NCBI RefSeq assembly: GCF_036565765.1
Contig: NZ_DATCXP010000159.1
From: Terrimesophilobacter sp036565765
GTDB taxonomy: Bacteria; Actinomycetota; Actinomycetes; Actinomycetales; Microbacteriaceae
DNA: 12,938 nucleotides
Reading direction: 5' to 3' (one strand)
Part shown: piece by piece, positions 5,599 to 12,810 of the stretch
Position numbering within the stretch: the stretch's first letter is position 1
Layout: each line of letters opens with the position of its first letter
The notes under the pieces: model-generated
Databases searched by the model: none
What the model was told of the DNA's origin: nothing
Seen by the model: only the letters and a program-made list of their open reading frames with translations
Position numbers and translations under genes: made by a program

Positions 5599-7035
5599 AT
5601 GACACATGAGCCCACCGACAACGACGTCGCCGGATCGACCACGAAGAAGGTCCCCGTGACCGCCAACACCGGAGCCGTCGCGGCGGTGGGGCTCGATCTG
5701 CAGGAGGGGCGCGTCATCCCCCGCAAGCAGGTCTTCTCCTGGGCGCTCTGGGACTGGGCGACGCAACCGTTCAACACCGTCATCCTGACCTTCGTCTTCA
5801 CGGCCCTCTACCTGACGACCGACACCTTCATCGACCCGGCCGTCGCCGCACTCGGCGAGGGGAATAGGACCTACGAGCTCGCGCTTTCGAGCCTGTCCGC
5901 GCAGTTCGGTCTCGCGATCTTCATCGCCGGGCTGCTGATCGCCGTGCTCGCACCGGTCATGGGGCAGCGGTCGGATGCCTCGGGCAAGCGCAAATTCTGG
6001 CTCGCCGTCAACACCGTCATCCTCGTGGTGTGCATGGCCCTGCTGTTCTTCGTCCAGGCGGCGCCCGCCTTCTTCGTTCTCGGCATCTCGCTCATCGCGG
6101 TCGCGAGCGTGTTCAGCGAAATCGCCGGAGTGAACTACAACGCCATGCTCGTGCAGGTGTCGACCACGAGGACCGTCGGAAAGGTCAGCGGCCTGGGCTG
6201 GGGCTTCGGCTATCTCGGCGGCATCGTCGCGCTCATCATCGTTGTTGTCGTTACCAAGCTCAACTGGTTCGGCATGCCACTCGAGAACGGCATGGCCTTC
6301 CGTGTCATCGCGGTCGGCTGCGCGGTCTGGACGATCATCTTCGCGATCCCGATCTTCCTCAACGTTCCGGAGATCGAGGCCTCCAGCCGTCGCGAGCACG
6401 TCGGCTTCTTCGGGAGCTACGTCGTGCTCGTGAAGGACATCGCGCGACTGTACCGGGAGAGCAATCAGACCTTCTGGTTCCTTCTCGCGAGCGCGATCTT
6501 CCGGGACGGCCTCGCCGGGGTGTTCGCCTTCGGTGCGATCATCGCGGCGGTGACCTTCAAGTTCACGAGTGACGAGGTGCTGATCTTCGGCATCGCCGCC
6601 AACCTCGTCGCCGGGCTCAGCACCATCGTCGCGGGACGCTTCGACGACATCTTCGGACCGCGGGCCGTCATCCTGTTCTCGCTCGCCGGCCTCGTCGTCG
6701 CCGGCACCGCGACGTTCCTCCTGCACGACGCCGGAAAGACCGTGTTCTGGGTGAGCGGTCTCATCCTGTGCATCTTCGTCGGCCCGGCGCAGGCGGCGAG
6801 CCGGTCGCTCCTCGCCAGGGTGACACCAGCCGGGCGAGAGGGCGAGATCTTCGGTCTCTACGCGACGACAGGGCGGGCCGCGAGCTTCCTCTCGCCCGGA
6901 CTCTGGGCACTGCTCATCGCCATCTTCGGATTCCAGTACTGGGGCATCCTCGGCATCGTCGCCGTGCTCGCGCTCGGTCTCGTGCTCATGCTGTTCGTGA
7001 AGGCGGGCGGCCGACCGGTTCACGCAGCAGCCTGA
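5599..7035 (+). CDS. UMF1/Atg22-like MFS transporter
   Basis: A 478-residue polytopic membrane protein with about 11-12 hydrophobic segments. The first begins with FSWALWDWATQPFNTVILTF (about residues 46-65), the signature of the UMF1/Atg22 branch of the major facilitator superfamily. Also visible are the loop APVMGQRSDASGKRK (about 116-130), matching the MFS G-x-x-D-R-x-G-R/K motif, and GKVSGLGWGFGYLGG. Yeast Atg22 is an amino-acid effluxer; bacterial substrates are mostly unknown, so none is assigned. The N-terminus of about 40 residues is hydrophilic. A GTG at 5593 would add two residues, but the ATG at 5599 fits the leaderless spacing. The gene is divergent from dnaK across 165 bases that contain both HAIR sites, so HspR could affect it. 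No convincing terminator follows, apart from the inverted repeat at 7075-7160. Confidence 0.92.
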   Translation: MTHEPTDNDVAGSTTKKVPVTANTGAVAAVGLDLQEGRVIPRKQVFSWALWDWATQPFNTVILTFVFTALYLTTDTFIDPAVAALGEGNRTYELALSSLSAQFGLAIFIAGLLIAVLAPVMGQRSDASGKRKFWLAVNTVILVVCMALLFFVQAAPAFFVLGISLIAVASVFSEIAGVNYNAMLVQVSTTRTVGKVSGLGWGFGYLGGIVALIIVVVVTKLNWFGMPLENGMAFRVIAVGCAVWTIIFAIPIFLNVPEIEASSRREHVGFFGSYVVLVKDIARLYRESNQTFWFLLASAIFRDGLAGVFAFGAIIAAVTFKFTSDEVLIFGIAANLVAGLSTIVAGRFDDIFGPRAVILFSLAGLVVAGTATFLLHDAGKTVFWVSGLILCIFVGPAQAASRSLLARVTPAGREGEIFGLYATTGRAASFLSPGLWALLIAIFGFQYWGILGIVAVLALGLVLMLFVKAGGRPVHAAA

Positions 7036-7074
7036 CGCTCCCGACCTGACCCTCCCGGCCGAGCCCTTCTGGCC

Positions 7075-7160
7075 GAACGAAAACGACGGACTTCCGCTCC
7101 GATCGAGCCGTTTCGTGCCTCCGTCGGCCGTTTTCGCGCCAAAGTCCGTCGTTTTCGTTC
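7075..7160. repeat. 19-bp perfect inverted repeat with a 48-base centre
   Basis: The left arm GAACGAAAACGACGGACTT (7075-7093) is exactly complementary to the right arm AAGTCCGTCGTTTTCGTTC (7142-7160). The centre holds a degenerate copy of the right-arm motif (CCGTCGGCCGTTTTCG, 7120-7135). The element fills nearly all the space between the transporter and the PEP mutase-like gene. It could be a REP/MITE-type element, or act as a terminator for the transporter, since the right arm is T-rich in the plus-strand RNA. A small CGGCC-N10-GGCCG hairpin (7056-7075) abuts it. Confidence 0.85.
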
Positions 7161-7178
7161 ATGCGCCAGGGTTGGCGG

Positions 7179-7184
7179 CAGACT
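7179..7184 (+). promoter_or_regulatory. -10-like box of a probable leaderless transcript (PEP mutase-like gene)
   Basis: CAGACT, then six bases, then the ATG at 7191. It has the same spacing as the other leaderless genes here, but the first base departs from TANNNT. No ribosome binding site is seen. Confidence 0.4.
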
Positions 7185-7190
7185 GGCGGT

Positions 7191-7979
7191 ATGACAACTA
7201 CCGCCGAGAAGGCCGAACTGCTCCGATCCCTGCACGTGCCAGGGACGCCCCTCATCCTCACCAACGTCTGGGATGCGGTGACGGCGCGAATCGTGGCCGC
7301 CGCGCCCGGCGTCAAGGCCCTGGCCACCGCCAGCCACTCCATCTCGTTCGCCCACGGTGTCCCGGATGGCGAGGGCCTCAGCATCGACCAGGCGCTGGCC
7401 GCCGCCCGGCTCGTGATCGAGGCGACCGAGTTGCCGGTCACGGTGGACTTCGAGAAGGGCTATTCACCGGATGGCACGCGCATCGAGGAGAACATCGCGC
7501 GCCTGATCGACGCCGGCGCGGCCGGACTCAACATCGAAGACAGCGTCGGAGCGCCCAAGGCACCGCAGTTCGACATCGATACCGCGGCCAGGCGCGTGGC
7601 CTCGGTGCGCGCGGCCGCGGACCAGGCCGGCGTTCCGCTCGTGATCAACGCGCGGGTGGACACGCTCGCCGGTGGCGGGGAGTGGGACGAGGCGATGACG
7701 CGCGCCAACGCCTACCTCGCGGCGGGAGCGGACGTGATCTTCATGCTCGGGCTCGGCACGGAGGACAAGGTGAAGCGGGCTCTGGAGGAGATCGACGGCA
7801 AGGTGTCGGTGATCTCGAACCCGTCATCCGTGCCGCTGGCCCGTCTGGCAGAGCTCGGCGTGTGCCGGGTAAGCTTCGGGCCGGGACCGCTGGGGCTCAC
7901 GCTCGCACACCTGCAGGCCGCGGCGACGCAGCTCACCGCGCTCGGCGAGTACCCGGCTGAGCTCGGCTTCAGTTACTAG
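7191..7979 (+). CDS. Isocitrate lyase/PEP mutase superfamily protein
   Basis: A 262-residue TIM-barrel protein of the ICL/PEP mutase superfamily, whose members make or break C-C or C-P bonds in small 2-oxo acids with Mg2+. Evidence: LILTNVWDAVTARI (21-34), ATASHSISFAHGVPDGEG (46-62), the metal/phosphate strand VTVDFEKGYSPD (83-94), AGLNIEDSVG (111-120) and VINARVDTL (151-159), where the family usually has ARTD. The KKCGH/KRCGH loop of true isocitrate and methylisocitrate lyases is absent; after IEDSVG comes APKAPQFD, so no catalytic Cys is present. It is therefore neither AceA nor PrpB, and the exact reaction is unknown. An upstream in-frame ATG at 7161 would add ten unlike-family residues and lies at the end of the inverted repeat, so it was rejected. 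MarR follows after 33 bases. Confidence 0.93.
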   Translation: MTTTAEKAELLRSLHVPGTPLILTNVWDAVTARIVAAAPGVKALATASHSISFAHGVPDGEGLSIDQALAAARLVIEATELPVTVDFEKGYSPDGTRIEENIARLIDAGAAGLNIEDSVGAPKAPQFDIDTAARRVASVRAAADQAGVPLVINARVDTLAGGGEWDEAMTRANAYLAAGADVIFMLGLGTEDKVKRALEEIDGKVSVISNPSSVPLARLAELGVCRVSFGPGPLGLTLAHLQAAATQLTALGEYPAELGFSY

Positions 7980-8000
7980 ATTTCAGGCGGGCTGCGCGTC

Positions 8001-8006
8001 TACAGT
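8001..8006 (+). promoter_or_regulatory. -10 box of a probable leaderless transcript (MarR gene)
   Basis: TACAGT, then six bases (tctggc), then the ATG at 8013, with no ribosome binding site. The 33-base gap after the previous stop leaves room for a -10 but places any -35 at the end of the upstream gene. Confidence 0.55.
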
Positions 8007-8012
8007 TCTGGC

Positions 8013-8432
8013 ATGGCTTCCTCGATGCCGATCGGCTATTGGCTGAAACTCGTCGACCAGTTGATCGACAAGCAGTTCTCCGCCGCACTCGATGAGCATG
8101 GCGTCACCCGCAGGCAGTGGCAGCTGCTCAACGTCCTGTCCCAGGGGGACGCGACCATGGAGCAGCTGGACGCCGCGGTCGCGCCGTTCCTGAACCCGGA
8201 TGCGGACGAGACATCCGCCGAGCACCTCGCGGAGCTCGTCGACAGCGCCTGGGTCGCGAAGAACGGAGCACGCTACTTTCTCACCGAGCAGGGCAGCGCC
8301 GCGTTCGCCAGGCTCGCCGAGGTCGTCGCGCGCAATCGGGACACGGTCTCCGAGGGGGTCGCCGACGGCGACTACCAGACGACTCTTGCCGTGCTCGAGC
8401 GGATGGCCCGGAACCTCGGCTGGAGCGAATGA
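8013..8432 (+). CDS. MarR-family winged helix regulator
   Basis: A 139-residue protein with the MarR layout. The dimerisation helix is at the start (IGYWLKLVDQLIDKQFSAAL, 7-26), the winged helix-turn-helix is at about 31-100 (GVTRRQWQLLNVLSQGDATM, then HLAELVDSAWVAKNGARYFL with the wing ending in TEQGSAAFARL), and a C-terminal helix (YQTTLAVLERMARNLGW) returns to the dimer interface. Such proteins usually repress nearby genes and release DNA on binding small ligands. The gene lies between the PEP mutase-like gene and idi, both in the same direction. It ends 26 bases before idi, so idi is a possible target or co-expressed partner. No clear palindromic operator was found at 8433-8458 or 7980-8012. 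Confidence 0.88.
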   Translation: MASSMPIGYWLKLVDQLIDKQFSAALDEHGVTRRQWQLLNVLSQGDATMEQLDAAVAPFLNPDADETSAEHLAELVDSAWVAKNGARYFLTEQGSAAFARLAEVVARNRDTVSEGVADGDYQTTLAVLERMARNLGWSE

Positions 8433-8446
8433 TCATGGTGGGCGGG

Positions 8447-8452
8447 TAAGGT
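8447..8452 (+). promoter_or_regulatory. -10 box of a probable leaderless transcript (idi)
   Basis: TAAGGT, then six bases (gcaagc), then the ATG at 8459. No ribosome binding site is seen between the marR stop and the ATG. Confidence 0.55.
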
Positions 8453-8458
8453 GCAAGC

Positions 8459-8980
8459 ATGGCCTCGGATGTCGAACTCGTCGTGCTCGTGGACGAGGAC
8501 GGCACTCCGACCGGGACGTTCGAGAAGTTCGCGGTGCACACGACCGAGACGCCCCTGCACCTCGCGTTCTCCTGCCACGTCTACAACGAGGCTGGGCAGG
8601 TTCTCGTCACTCGCCGGGCGCTCAGCAAGCTGACCTGGCCGGGCGTCTGGACGAACTCGTTCTGCGGGCACCCGGCGCCTGGCCAGTCGATGGAGGACGC
8701 CGTCGCCGCGCGCGCGGGTATCGAGCTCGGCATCCGCATTTCCGCGCTCGAGCCGCTGCTGCCGGAATTCCGGTACCGGGCGGTGGACGCGAGCGGCATC
8801 GTCGAGAACGAGATCTGCCCGGTGTTCCGGGCCGTGACGGCGGATGCCGTGCAGGCGAACCCGGCGGAAGTTGCAGAGTGGATCTGGGTCGACCCCGCGA
8901 CTCTGCGCACCGCAGTCTCGGCGGCGCCGTACGCCTTCAGCCCGTGGATCGCTCTCCAGCTCGCCGAGCTGCCCGGCTGA
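8459..8980 (+). CDS. idi: Isopentenyl-diphosphate delta-isomerase, type I
   Basis: A 173-residue Nudix-fold IPP isomerase that interconverts IPP and DMAPP for isoprenoids such as carotenoids, menaquinone and polyprenyl carriers. All family residues are present, each offset by two from the E. coli enzyme: metal ligands His27 (AVHTTE), His34 (PLHLAF) and His71, catalytic Cys69 in WTNSFCGHP, and Glu116/Glu118 in GIVENEICPVF. LVTRRALSKLTWPGVWTN and FSPWIALQLAEL are also typical. The length matches the family. It follows the MarR gene in the same direction and is convergent with the beta-propeller gene, with only 33 bases between them. No other isoprenoid genes are in the window. Confidence 0.97.
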   Translation: MASDVELVVLVDEDGTPTGTFEKFAVHTTETPLHLAFSCHVYNEAGQVLVTRRALSKLTWPGVWTNSFCGHPAPGQSMEDAVAARAGIELGIRISALEPLLPEFRYRAVDASGIVENEICPVFRAVTADAVQANPAEVAEWIWVDPATLRTAVSAAPYAFSPWIALQLAELPG

Positions 8981-9013
8981 CGCACCACTCCTCGAGTCGA
9001 GCCTGATTCCGAC

Positions 9014-10384
9014 TTAGACGGCGTCGCTGCGACGGCGCTTCCTCCGCAGCGCAAGAAGCAGCGCACCGGCGAACAGCGCGAGAGCTCCGCCGACGCTCCA
9101 GGGCAGAACCTCCAGCCCGGTGACGGCCAGGGCAGCCGCTGCGGTGTCGACGGTCAGGGTCTGGAAGTCTGCCCCGGCGGCACTCTTCGCCATGATGGTG
9201 AATGAGGCCGACCCTGGGGAGGTCGGCGTTCCCGAGATCGTCCCGGTGGATGAATCGAGGGTGAGCCCGGCAGGCAACGCACCCGACCACACAGTGAAGG
9301 CGATCGGCCCGATGCCCGTCGCCGTAACCGTCGCGGAGAAAGGTGCGCCCACCGTACCCGCAGGAAGCGAGCCGGTCGTTATCGACGGTGCCCCCACTGC
9401 CCTGAGCACGGAGACACTGGCGTCATCGCTGTTCGCCACATAGACAGTGTTCGTGATCGGATTGGCAGCCACCCCATGGGCGTTCGCACCGACCGCGATC
9501 CCCTGGGTCACCGCGCCGGTCGTCGCGTCGATCACGGACAGGGTGTTGGCGACACTGCTCGCGACGAAAACAGTGTTCCTGGTCGCATCCACCGCGACGC
9601 CGAAGGGACCAACGCCTACCGGGATGACGGAATCCACCACGCGGGTCGCTCCATTGACGACCGACACCGAAGCACTGCCCACATTGGCGACGTACACGGT
9701 GTTCGTGGCCTCGTACACGGCGACCCCGAACGGAGCGGCCCCGACTGCGATACCCGGGGACACGAAGTGGGTCGCGCCGTCGATCTGCCACAGCCTGCCA
9801 TTGATGTAGTCGCTGGCGTACACCGTGTTCGTGGCCTCATTCACGGCGATGCCGGTGAGTTGCGAGTTCGACGGACCCACCGCGATGGTGTCGACCGCCC
9901 GTGTCACCCCGTCGATCACCGACATCGAGTGGCTCAGGTTGGCGACGTACACGGTGTTCGTGGTCTCATTGACGGCAATCGCGTAGGGCCAGGCCCCGAC
10001 GGCGAGCGTGGAAACGACGGCACCTGTCGCCCCGTCGATCACCGACACGGTGTCCGCACCCTCGTGGGTGACATACACGGTGTTCGTTGATGGGTTCACC
10101 GCCACCGCGCCGGGCGCGTTGCCCACGCCGATCGTCGAGATCAGCGAGCCAGTGATGCCGTCGATCACCGACACGGTGTCGTCACCTCTGTTGGCGACAT
10201 ACACGGTGTTCGTCGTGGCATTGATCGCGATTCCGCCGGGAATGGCGCCGACAGCGACAGTCGAAGCGACCTCATAGGTCCACGTGGCCGCGTGCGCGGC
10301 GATCGGGACGAGCGTGGCGATCAGCAGTCCGCCTCCGAGTGCGAACGCGGAGAGGCGCAGCGGCGACCAGGGGTGTGTTCTCAT
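9014..10384 (-). CDS. Secreted, sortase-anchored seven-bladed YVTN beta-propeller protein
   Basis: A 456-residue surface protein. It has a signal peptide (basic start, hydrophobic 11-29, cleavage likely after AHA at 32), then seven repeats of 42-43 residues, each with a TNTVYVAN-type core (about 58, 100, 142, 185, 227, 269, 311) followed by a D/S-V-I-D-G strand. This is the count of a closed YVTN-family propeller. Repeat 4 (TNTVYASDYINGRLWQ) is the most divergent. A putative Ig-like domain (about 333-414, with ALPAGLTLDSSTGTISGTP) follows. The C-terminus has LAVTG (419-423), a hydrophobic helix (427-446) and RRKRRR, which is a sortase signal of the LAxTG type used by class E sortases. The start at 10384 is chosen because the signal peptide begins there and GGAG lies four bases upstream; the frame is open further up. 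The ligand is unknown; adhesion or envelope binding is inference. Confidence 0.93.
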   Translation of the reverse strand: MRTHPWSPLRLSAFALGGGLLIATLVPIAAHAATWTYEVASTVAVGAIPGGIAINATTNTVYVANRGDDTVSVIDGITGSLISTIGVGNAPGAVAVNPSTNTVYVTHEGADTVSVIDGATGAVVSTLAVGAWPYAIAVNETTNTVYVANLSHSMSVIDGVTRAVDTIAVGPSNSQLTGIAVNEATNTVYASDYINGRLWQIDGATHFVSPGIAVGAAPFGVAVYEATNTVYVANVGSASVSVVNGATRVVDSVIPVGVGPFGVAVDATRNTVFVASSVANTLSVIDATTGAVTQGIAVGANAHGVAANPITNTVYVANSDDASVSVLRAVGAPSITTGSLPAGTVGAPFSATVTATGIGPIAFTVWSGALPAGLTLDSSTGTISGTPTSPGSASFTIMAKSAAGADFQTLTVDTAAAALAVTGLEVLPWSVGGALALFAGALLLALRRKRRRSDAV

Positions 10385-10481
10385 GGGGCTCCGAAACGCT
10401 CGTGGCAGGGAATCGTCAGGTTCGACTGCGGACCGGTCGCTCGCCCCGGGGGACGGATCACAATGCGCGGAAGTATGCGAC

Positions 10482-10487
10482 ATTCTA
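10482..10487 (-). promoter_or_regulatory. Possible -10 of the beta-propeller gene
   Basis: TAGAAT on the minus strand, within a direct repeat GATAGAA-N5-GATAGAA. It would give a leader of about 90 bases. No good -35 is visible. The rest of the 185-base gap to dcd shows only a short GCTTTAAAGC palindrome and no gene. Confidence 0.3.
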
Positions 10488-10569
10488 TCCGGTTCTATCA
10501 GGCTGCAGGGACCTGAGTGGCCGGTTTCGCTTTAAAGCCGGGCTTCGGCGCCCTCGGCCGACGGAACGG

Positions 10570-11166
10570 TCAGCCGGCAGAGCCCTCCCGCTGCGTCATC
10601 GTCCGGTGGAAGTTCTGGAATGACCTGCTCGCGGTCGGTCCGCGCTGCCCCTGGTACCGCGAGCTGTATTCACTTGAGCCGTAGGGTTTCTCGGCCGGAG
10701 ACGACAGCCGGAAGAAGCACAGCTGCCCGATCTTCATGCCCGGCCACAGCTTGATCGGCAGCGTCGCGACGTTGCTGAGCTCGAGCGTCACATGCCCTGT
10801 GAAGCCGGGGTCGATGAATCCCGCGGTGGAGTGGGTGAGGAGACCGAGCCGCCCCAGCGAGCTCTTGCCCTCCAGACGAGCCGCCACGTCATCCGGAAGC
10901 GTCACACGCTCGAAGGTGGATGCGAGCGCGAACTCGCCGGGGTGCAGGATGAACGGCAGGTCGTCATCCGTCTCGACGAGATGGGTGAGCTCCGGCTGGT
11001 CCTCGGCGGGGTCGATGAACGGGTACTTGTGGTTGTCGAACAGCCGGAAGTAGCGGTCGAGGCGCACGTCGATGCTCGACGGCTGGATCATGGCGGGGTC
11101 GTAGGGGTCGAGCCCGACTCGCCCAGCCTCGAGTTCGGCCTTGATGTCGCGGTCGGAGAGCAGCAT
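10570..11166 (-). CDS. dcd: dCTP deaminase, bifunctional (dUMP-forming) type
   Basis: A 198-residue trimeric enzyme of pyrimidine nucleotide synthesis. It follows the mycobacterial bifunctional enzyme closely: MLLSDRDIKAELEAGRVGLD at the start, IQPSSIDVRLDRYF (27-40), LEGKSSLGRLGL (98-109), THSTAGFIDPGFTGHVTLEL (111-130) and KYQGQRGP-like RYQGQRGPTASRSFQNF (170-186). The catalytic Glu is at 129 and Ala115 occupies the position known in the M. tuberculosis enzyme. That enzyme deaminates dCTP and also hydrolyses the product to dUMP; the same activity is inferred here. There is no ribosome binding site: TAGTCT, six bases, then ATG. It lies between the permease terminator and the beta-propeller gene and probably has its own transcript. 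Confidence 0.98.
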   Translation of the reverse strand: MLLSDRDIKAELEAGRVGLDPYDPAMIQPSSIDVRLDRYFRLFDNHKYPFIDPAEDQPELTHLVETDDDLPFILHPGEFALASTFERVTLPDDVAARLEGKSSLGRLGLLTHSTAGFIDPGFTGHVTLELSNVATLPIKLWPGMKIGQLCFFRLSSPAEKPYGSSEYSSRYQGQRGPTASRSFQNFHRTMTQREGSAG

Positions 11167-11172
11167 GACAAG

Positions 11173-11178
11173 AGACTA
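11173..11178 (-). promoter_or_regulatory. -10 box of the probable leaderless dcd transcript
   Basis: TAGTCT, six bases (cttgtc), then ATG at 11166 on the minus strand. It directly follows the last base of the hairpin at 11179-11220, so any -35 would fall in the hairpin loop and right arm. Confidence 0.6.
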
Positions 11179-11220
11179 GCCGAGCCCGACCGCCACTGAA
11201 GGGTGACGGCCGGACTCGGC
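11179..11220 (-). terminator. Strong hairpin after the permease gene, probable terminator
   Basis: In the minus-strand RNA an 18-bp uninterrupted stem (15 Watson-Crick pairs and three G-U pairs) closes a six-base loop. In the plus-strand RNA the same three positions would be A-C mismatches, so the structure belongs to the minus-strand transcript. It starts 14 bases after the permease stop codon. There is no continuous U tract, but UAGUCUCUUGU follows. U-poor terminators are common in actinobacteria. Confidence 0.7.
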
Positions 11221-11234
11221 GGAACTATCGAATG

Positions 11235-12728
11235 TCAGCCTTTGCGGAGCAGAGCGGCGATCTCCACGGCGTCGCCTTCCGGAATATTCGACGTGCGGCC
11301 GGGTCGAGCGATCATCATGTAGATGACCCCGGTGAGGAGCACGAGGGCCAATCCGATGAGCACGATCCAGTCCGTGAGGAATTCGCCACTCGAGCCTGGC
11401 CACGCCAGCAACAGCATCGCAAGCACACCGTAGACGAGCGCGACGACATTCACGACCAGACCCCACGCGCCCAGCGTGAACGGACCGGCGGGCTTCCATC
11501 CTTTGAATCGTGCGAGGAGCGACGCGAGGACCACCGATTGGAACGCGAAGTAGATTCCCAGAACTGCGAACGCGGTGATCTGGTTGAGCAATCCGTCCTG
11601 CCCGACATAGATCAGGAGGCAGATGAGAATCGGCACGATGCAGGCGACAAGAAGCGCATTGCGCGGAACCTTCTTCGCCGAAAGTTCCGAAAGCCACTTG
11701 TGGCCCGGCATCATCCCATCCCGCCCGAAGGAGTACAGAAGGCGGCTTCCCGCGGCCTGAAGGCTGAGGACGCAGGACAGGAACGCGGTGAGGGCGACGA
11801 CAAGGAAGATCTTCGACCCGACAACACCGAGAGATGACTCCAGGATGCCGGCTATCGGGTCGCCATCCTTTCCGCTCACGATGGCGGCAAGGTCCGGAGC
11901 AGCGAGGATGTACCCGAGGAACGCGACAATCCCTGACACGCCACCCACGAGGATCGTCATGATCATCGCGCGGGGGATGGCCCTGGCCGGGTTGGAGACT
12001 TCCTCCGCCACTTCACCGCACGCCTCAAAACCGTAGAAGAGGAACAGTCCGGTGAGCGCAGCACCGATGAAGACGGGGAAATAGCTTCCGTTGCCTTGAG
12101 TGCCGAACGTGTCGAACAGTACCGAGAAGTCGTTCTTCCGTTCAAAGATCATCAGGAAAAGGCCGACGCCGACGACGCCGATGAGTTCGGCGGCAAGGCC
12201 GATCTTTGCCACCCTGGCGAGAGCTTTTGTGCCGCTGAGGTTGACGATGAGCGCAACGACGAGGAAGGCGACTGCGAGAATCAGTGTCAGTTCCTTCGTC
12301 GGCTCAAGGCCGAACAAGCTCGCGAGGAAGCCAGTTCCGTATTCGGCGACAGAGGTGACGGTGACGATGACCGCCCAGATGTATACCCAGGCGGCCATCC
12401 ACGCGAACCGCGCACTCGACAACCGTCGAACCCACGGATAGATGCCTCCCGAGATCGGGTACTGGGACACTACTTCGCCGAACACGAGCGAGACCAAAAG
12501 TTGGCCAGCTCCGACAATCACGAGCCACCAGATTGCTGGTGGGCCGCCCGCCGCAACCCCAAAAGCAAAGAGTGAATACACGCCGACGAGCGGGGAGAGG
12601 TAGGTGAAACCTAGTGCGAACGTACCCCACAACGACAGCGAGCGGTTGAAGTGCCCGTCGTATCCGAGTTTTTTCAGGTGCGCATCGTCTTCCAGTGAGG
12701 AAGTGTGCGGCACCGATTCTGTAGCCAT
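11235..12728 (-). CDS. APC-superfamily amino-acid permease
   Basis: A 497-residue membrane protein with about 12 hydrophobic helices, a hydrophilic N-terminus of about 30 residues and a short cytoplasmic tail. Typical features: helix 1 LWGTFALGFTYLSPLVGVYS (about 33-52), the conserved FGEVVSQYPISGGIYPWVRR after helix 2 (about 82-101), GFEACGEVAEEVSNPARAIP (about 233-252) and LYSFGRDGMMPGHKWLSEL in the mid loop (about 335-353). This pattern resembles the amino acid/choline transporter branch, which includes GABA and choline permeases; the substrate cannot be told from sequence. The ATG at 12728 has GAAAGG five bases upstream. It probably ends its own transcript at the hairpin before dcd. Repeats around its promoter suggest a dedicated regulator, but none is encoded within the window. 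Confidence 0.93.
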   Translation of the reverse strand: MATESVPHTSSLEDDAHLKKLGYDGHFNRSLSLWGTFALGFTYLSPLVGVYSLFAFGVAAGGPPAIWWLVIVGAGQLLVSLVFGEVVSQYPISGGIYPWVRRLSSARFAWMAAWVYIWAVIVTVTSVAEYGTGFLASLFGLEPTKELTLILAVAFLVVALIVNLSGTKALARVAKIGLAAELIGVVGVGLFLMIFERKNDFSVLFDTFGTQGNGSYFPVFIGAALTGLFLFYGFEACGEVAEEVSNPARAIPRAMIMTILVGGVSGIVAFLGYILAAPDLAAIVSGKDGDPIAGILESSLGVVGSKIFLVVALTAFLSCVLSLQAAGSRLLYSFGRDGMMPGHKWLSELSAKKVPRNALLVACIVPILICLLIYVGQDGLLNQITAFAVLGIYFAFQSVVLASLLARFKGWKPAGPFTLGAWGLVVNVVALVYGVLAMLLLAWPGSSGEFLTDWIVLIGLALVLLTGVIYMMIARPGRTSNIPEGDAVEIAALLRKG

Positions 12729-12810
12729 GACAACCTTTCAGGGTAGACACTCCCTGCTGATGGACGGGGTGCAGCGCTTTGGTCGGAAAGGTTGCCGCGC
12801 TCCGCCCTTG

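Noticed and set aside
5557..7023. 488-codon minus-strand frame opposite the transporter
   Set aside because: Charged Glu/Asp/Arg/His-rich translation without a recognisable domain; it also crosses the dnaK promoter and HAIR2.
8981..9014. Possible terminator between the convergent idi and beta-propeller genes
   Set aside because: Only a 5-bp AGTCG/CGACT stem with a 10-base loop is visible, too weak to call.
9420..10280. Regularly spaced similar DNA segments that might suggest a repeat array or CRISPR
   Set aside because: They are about 126 bases apart, encode the YVTN blades in frame and vary at the codon level; they do not have repeat-spacer structure.
10385..10483. Extended start of the beta-propeller gene by 33 codons
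   Set aside because: The extension would bury the signal peptide; the ATG at 10384 has GGAG and a proper secretion signal.
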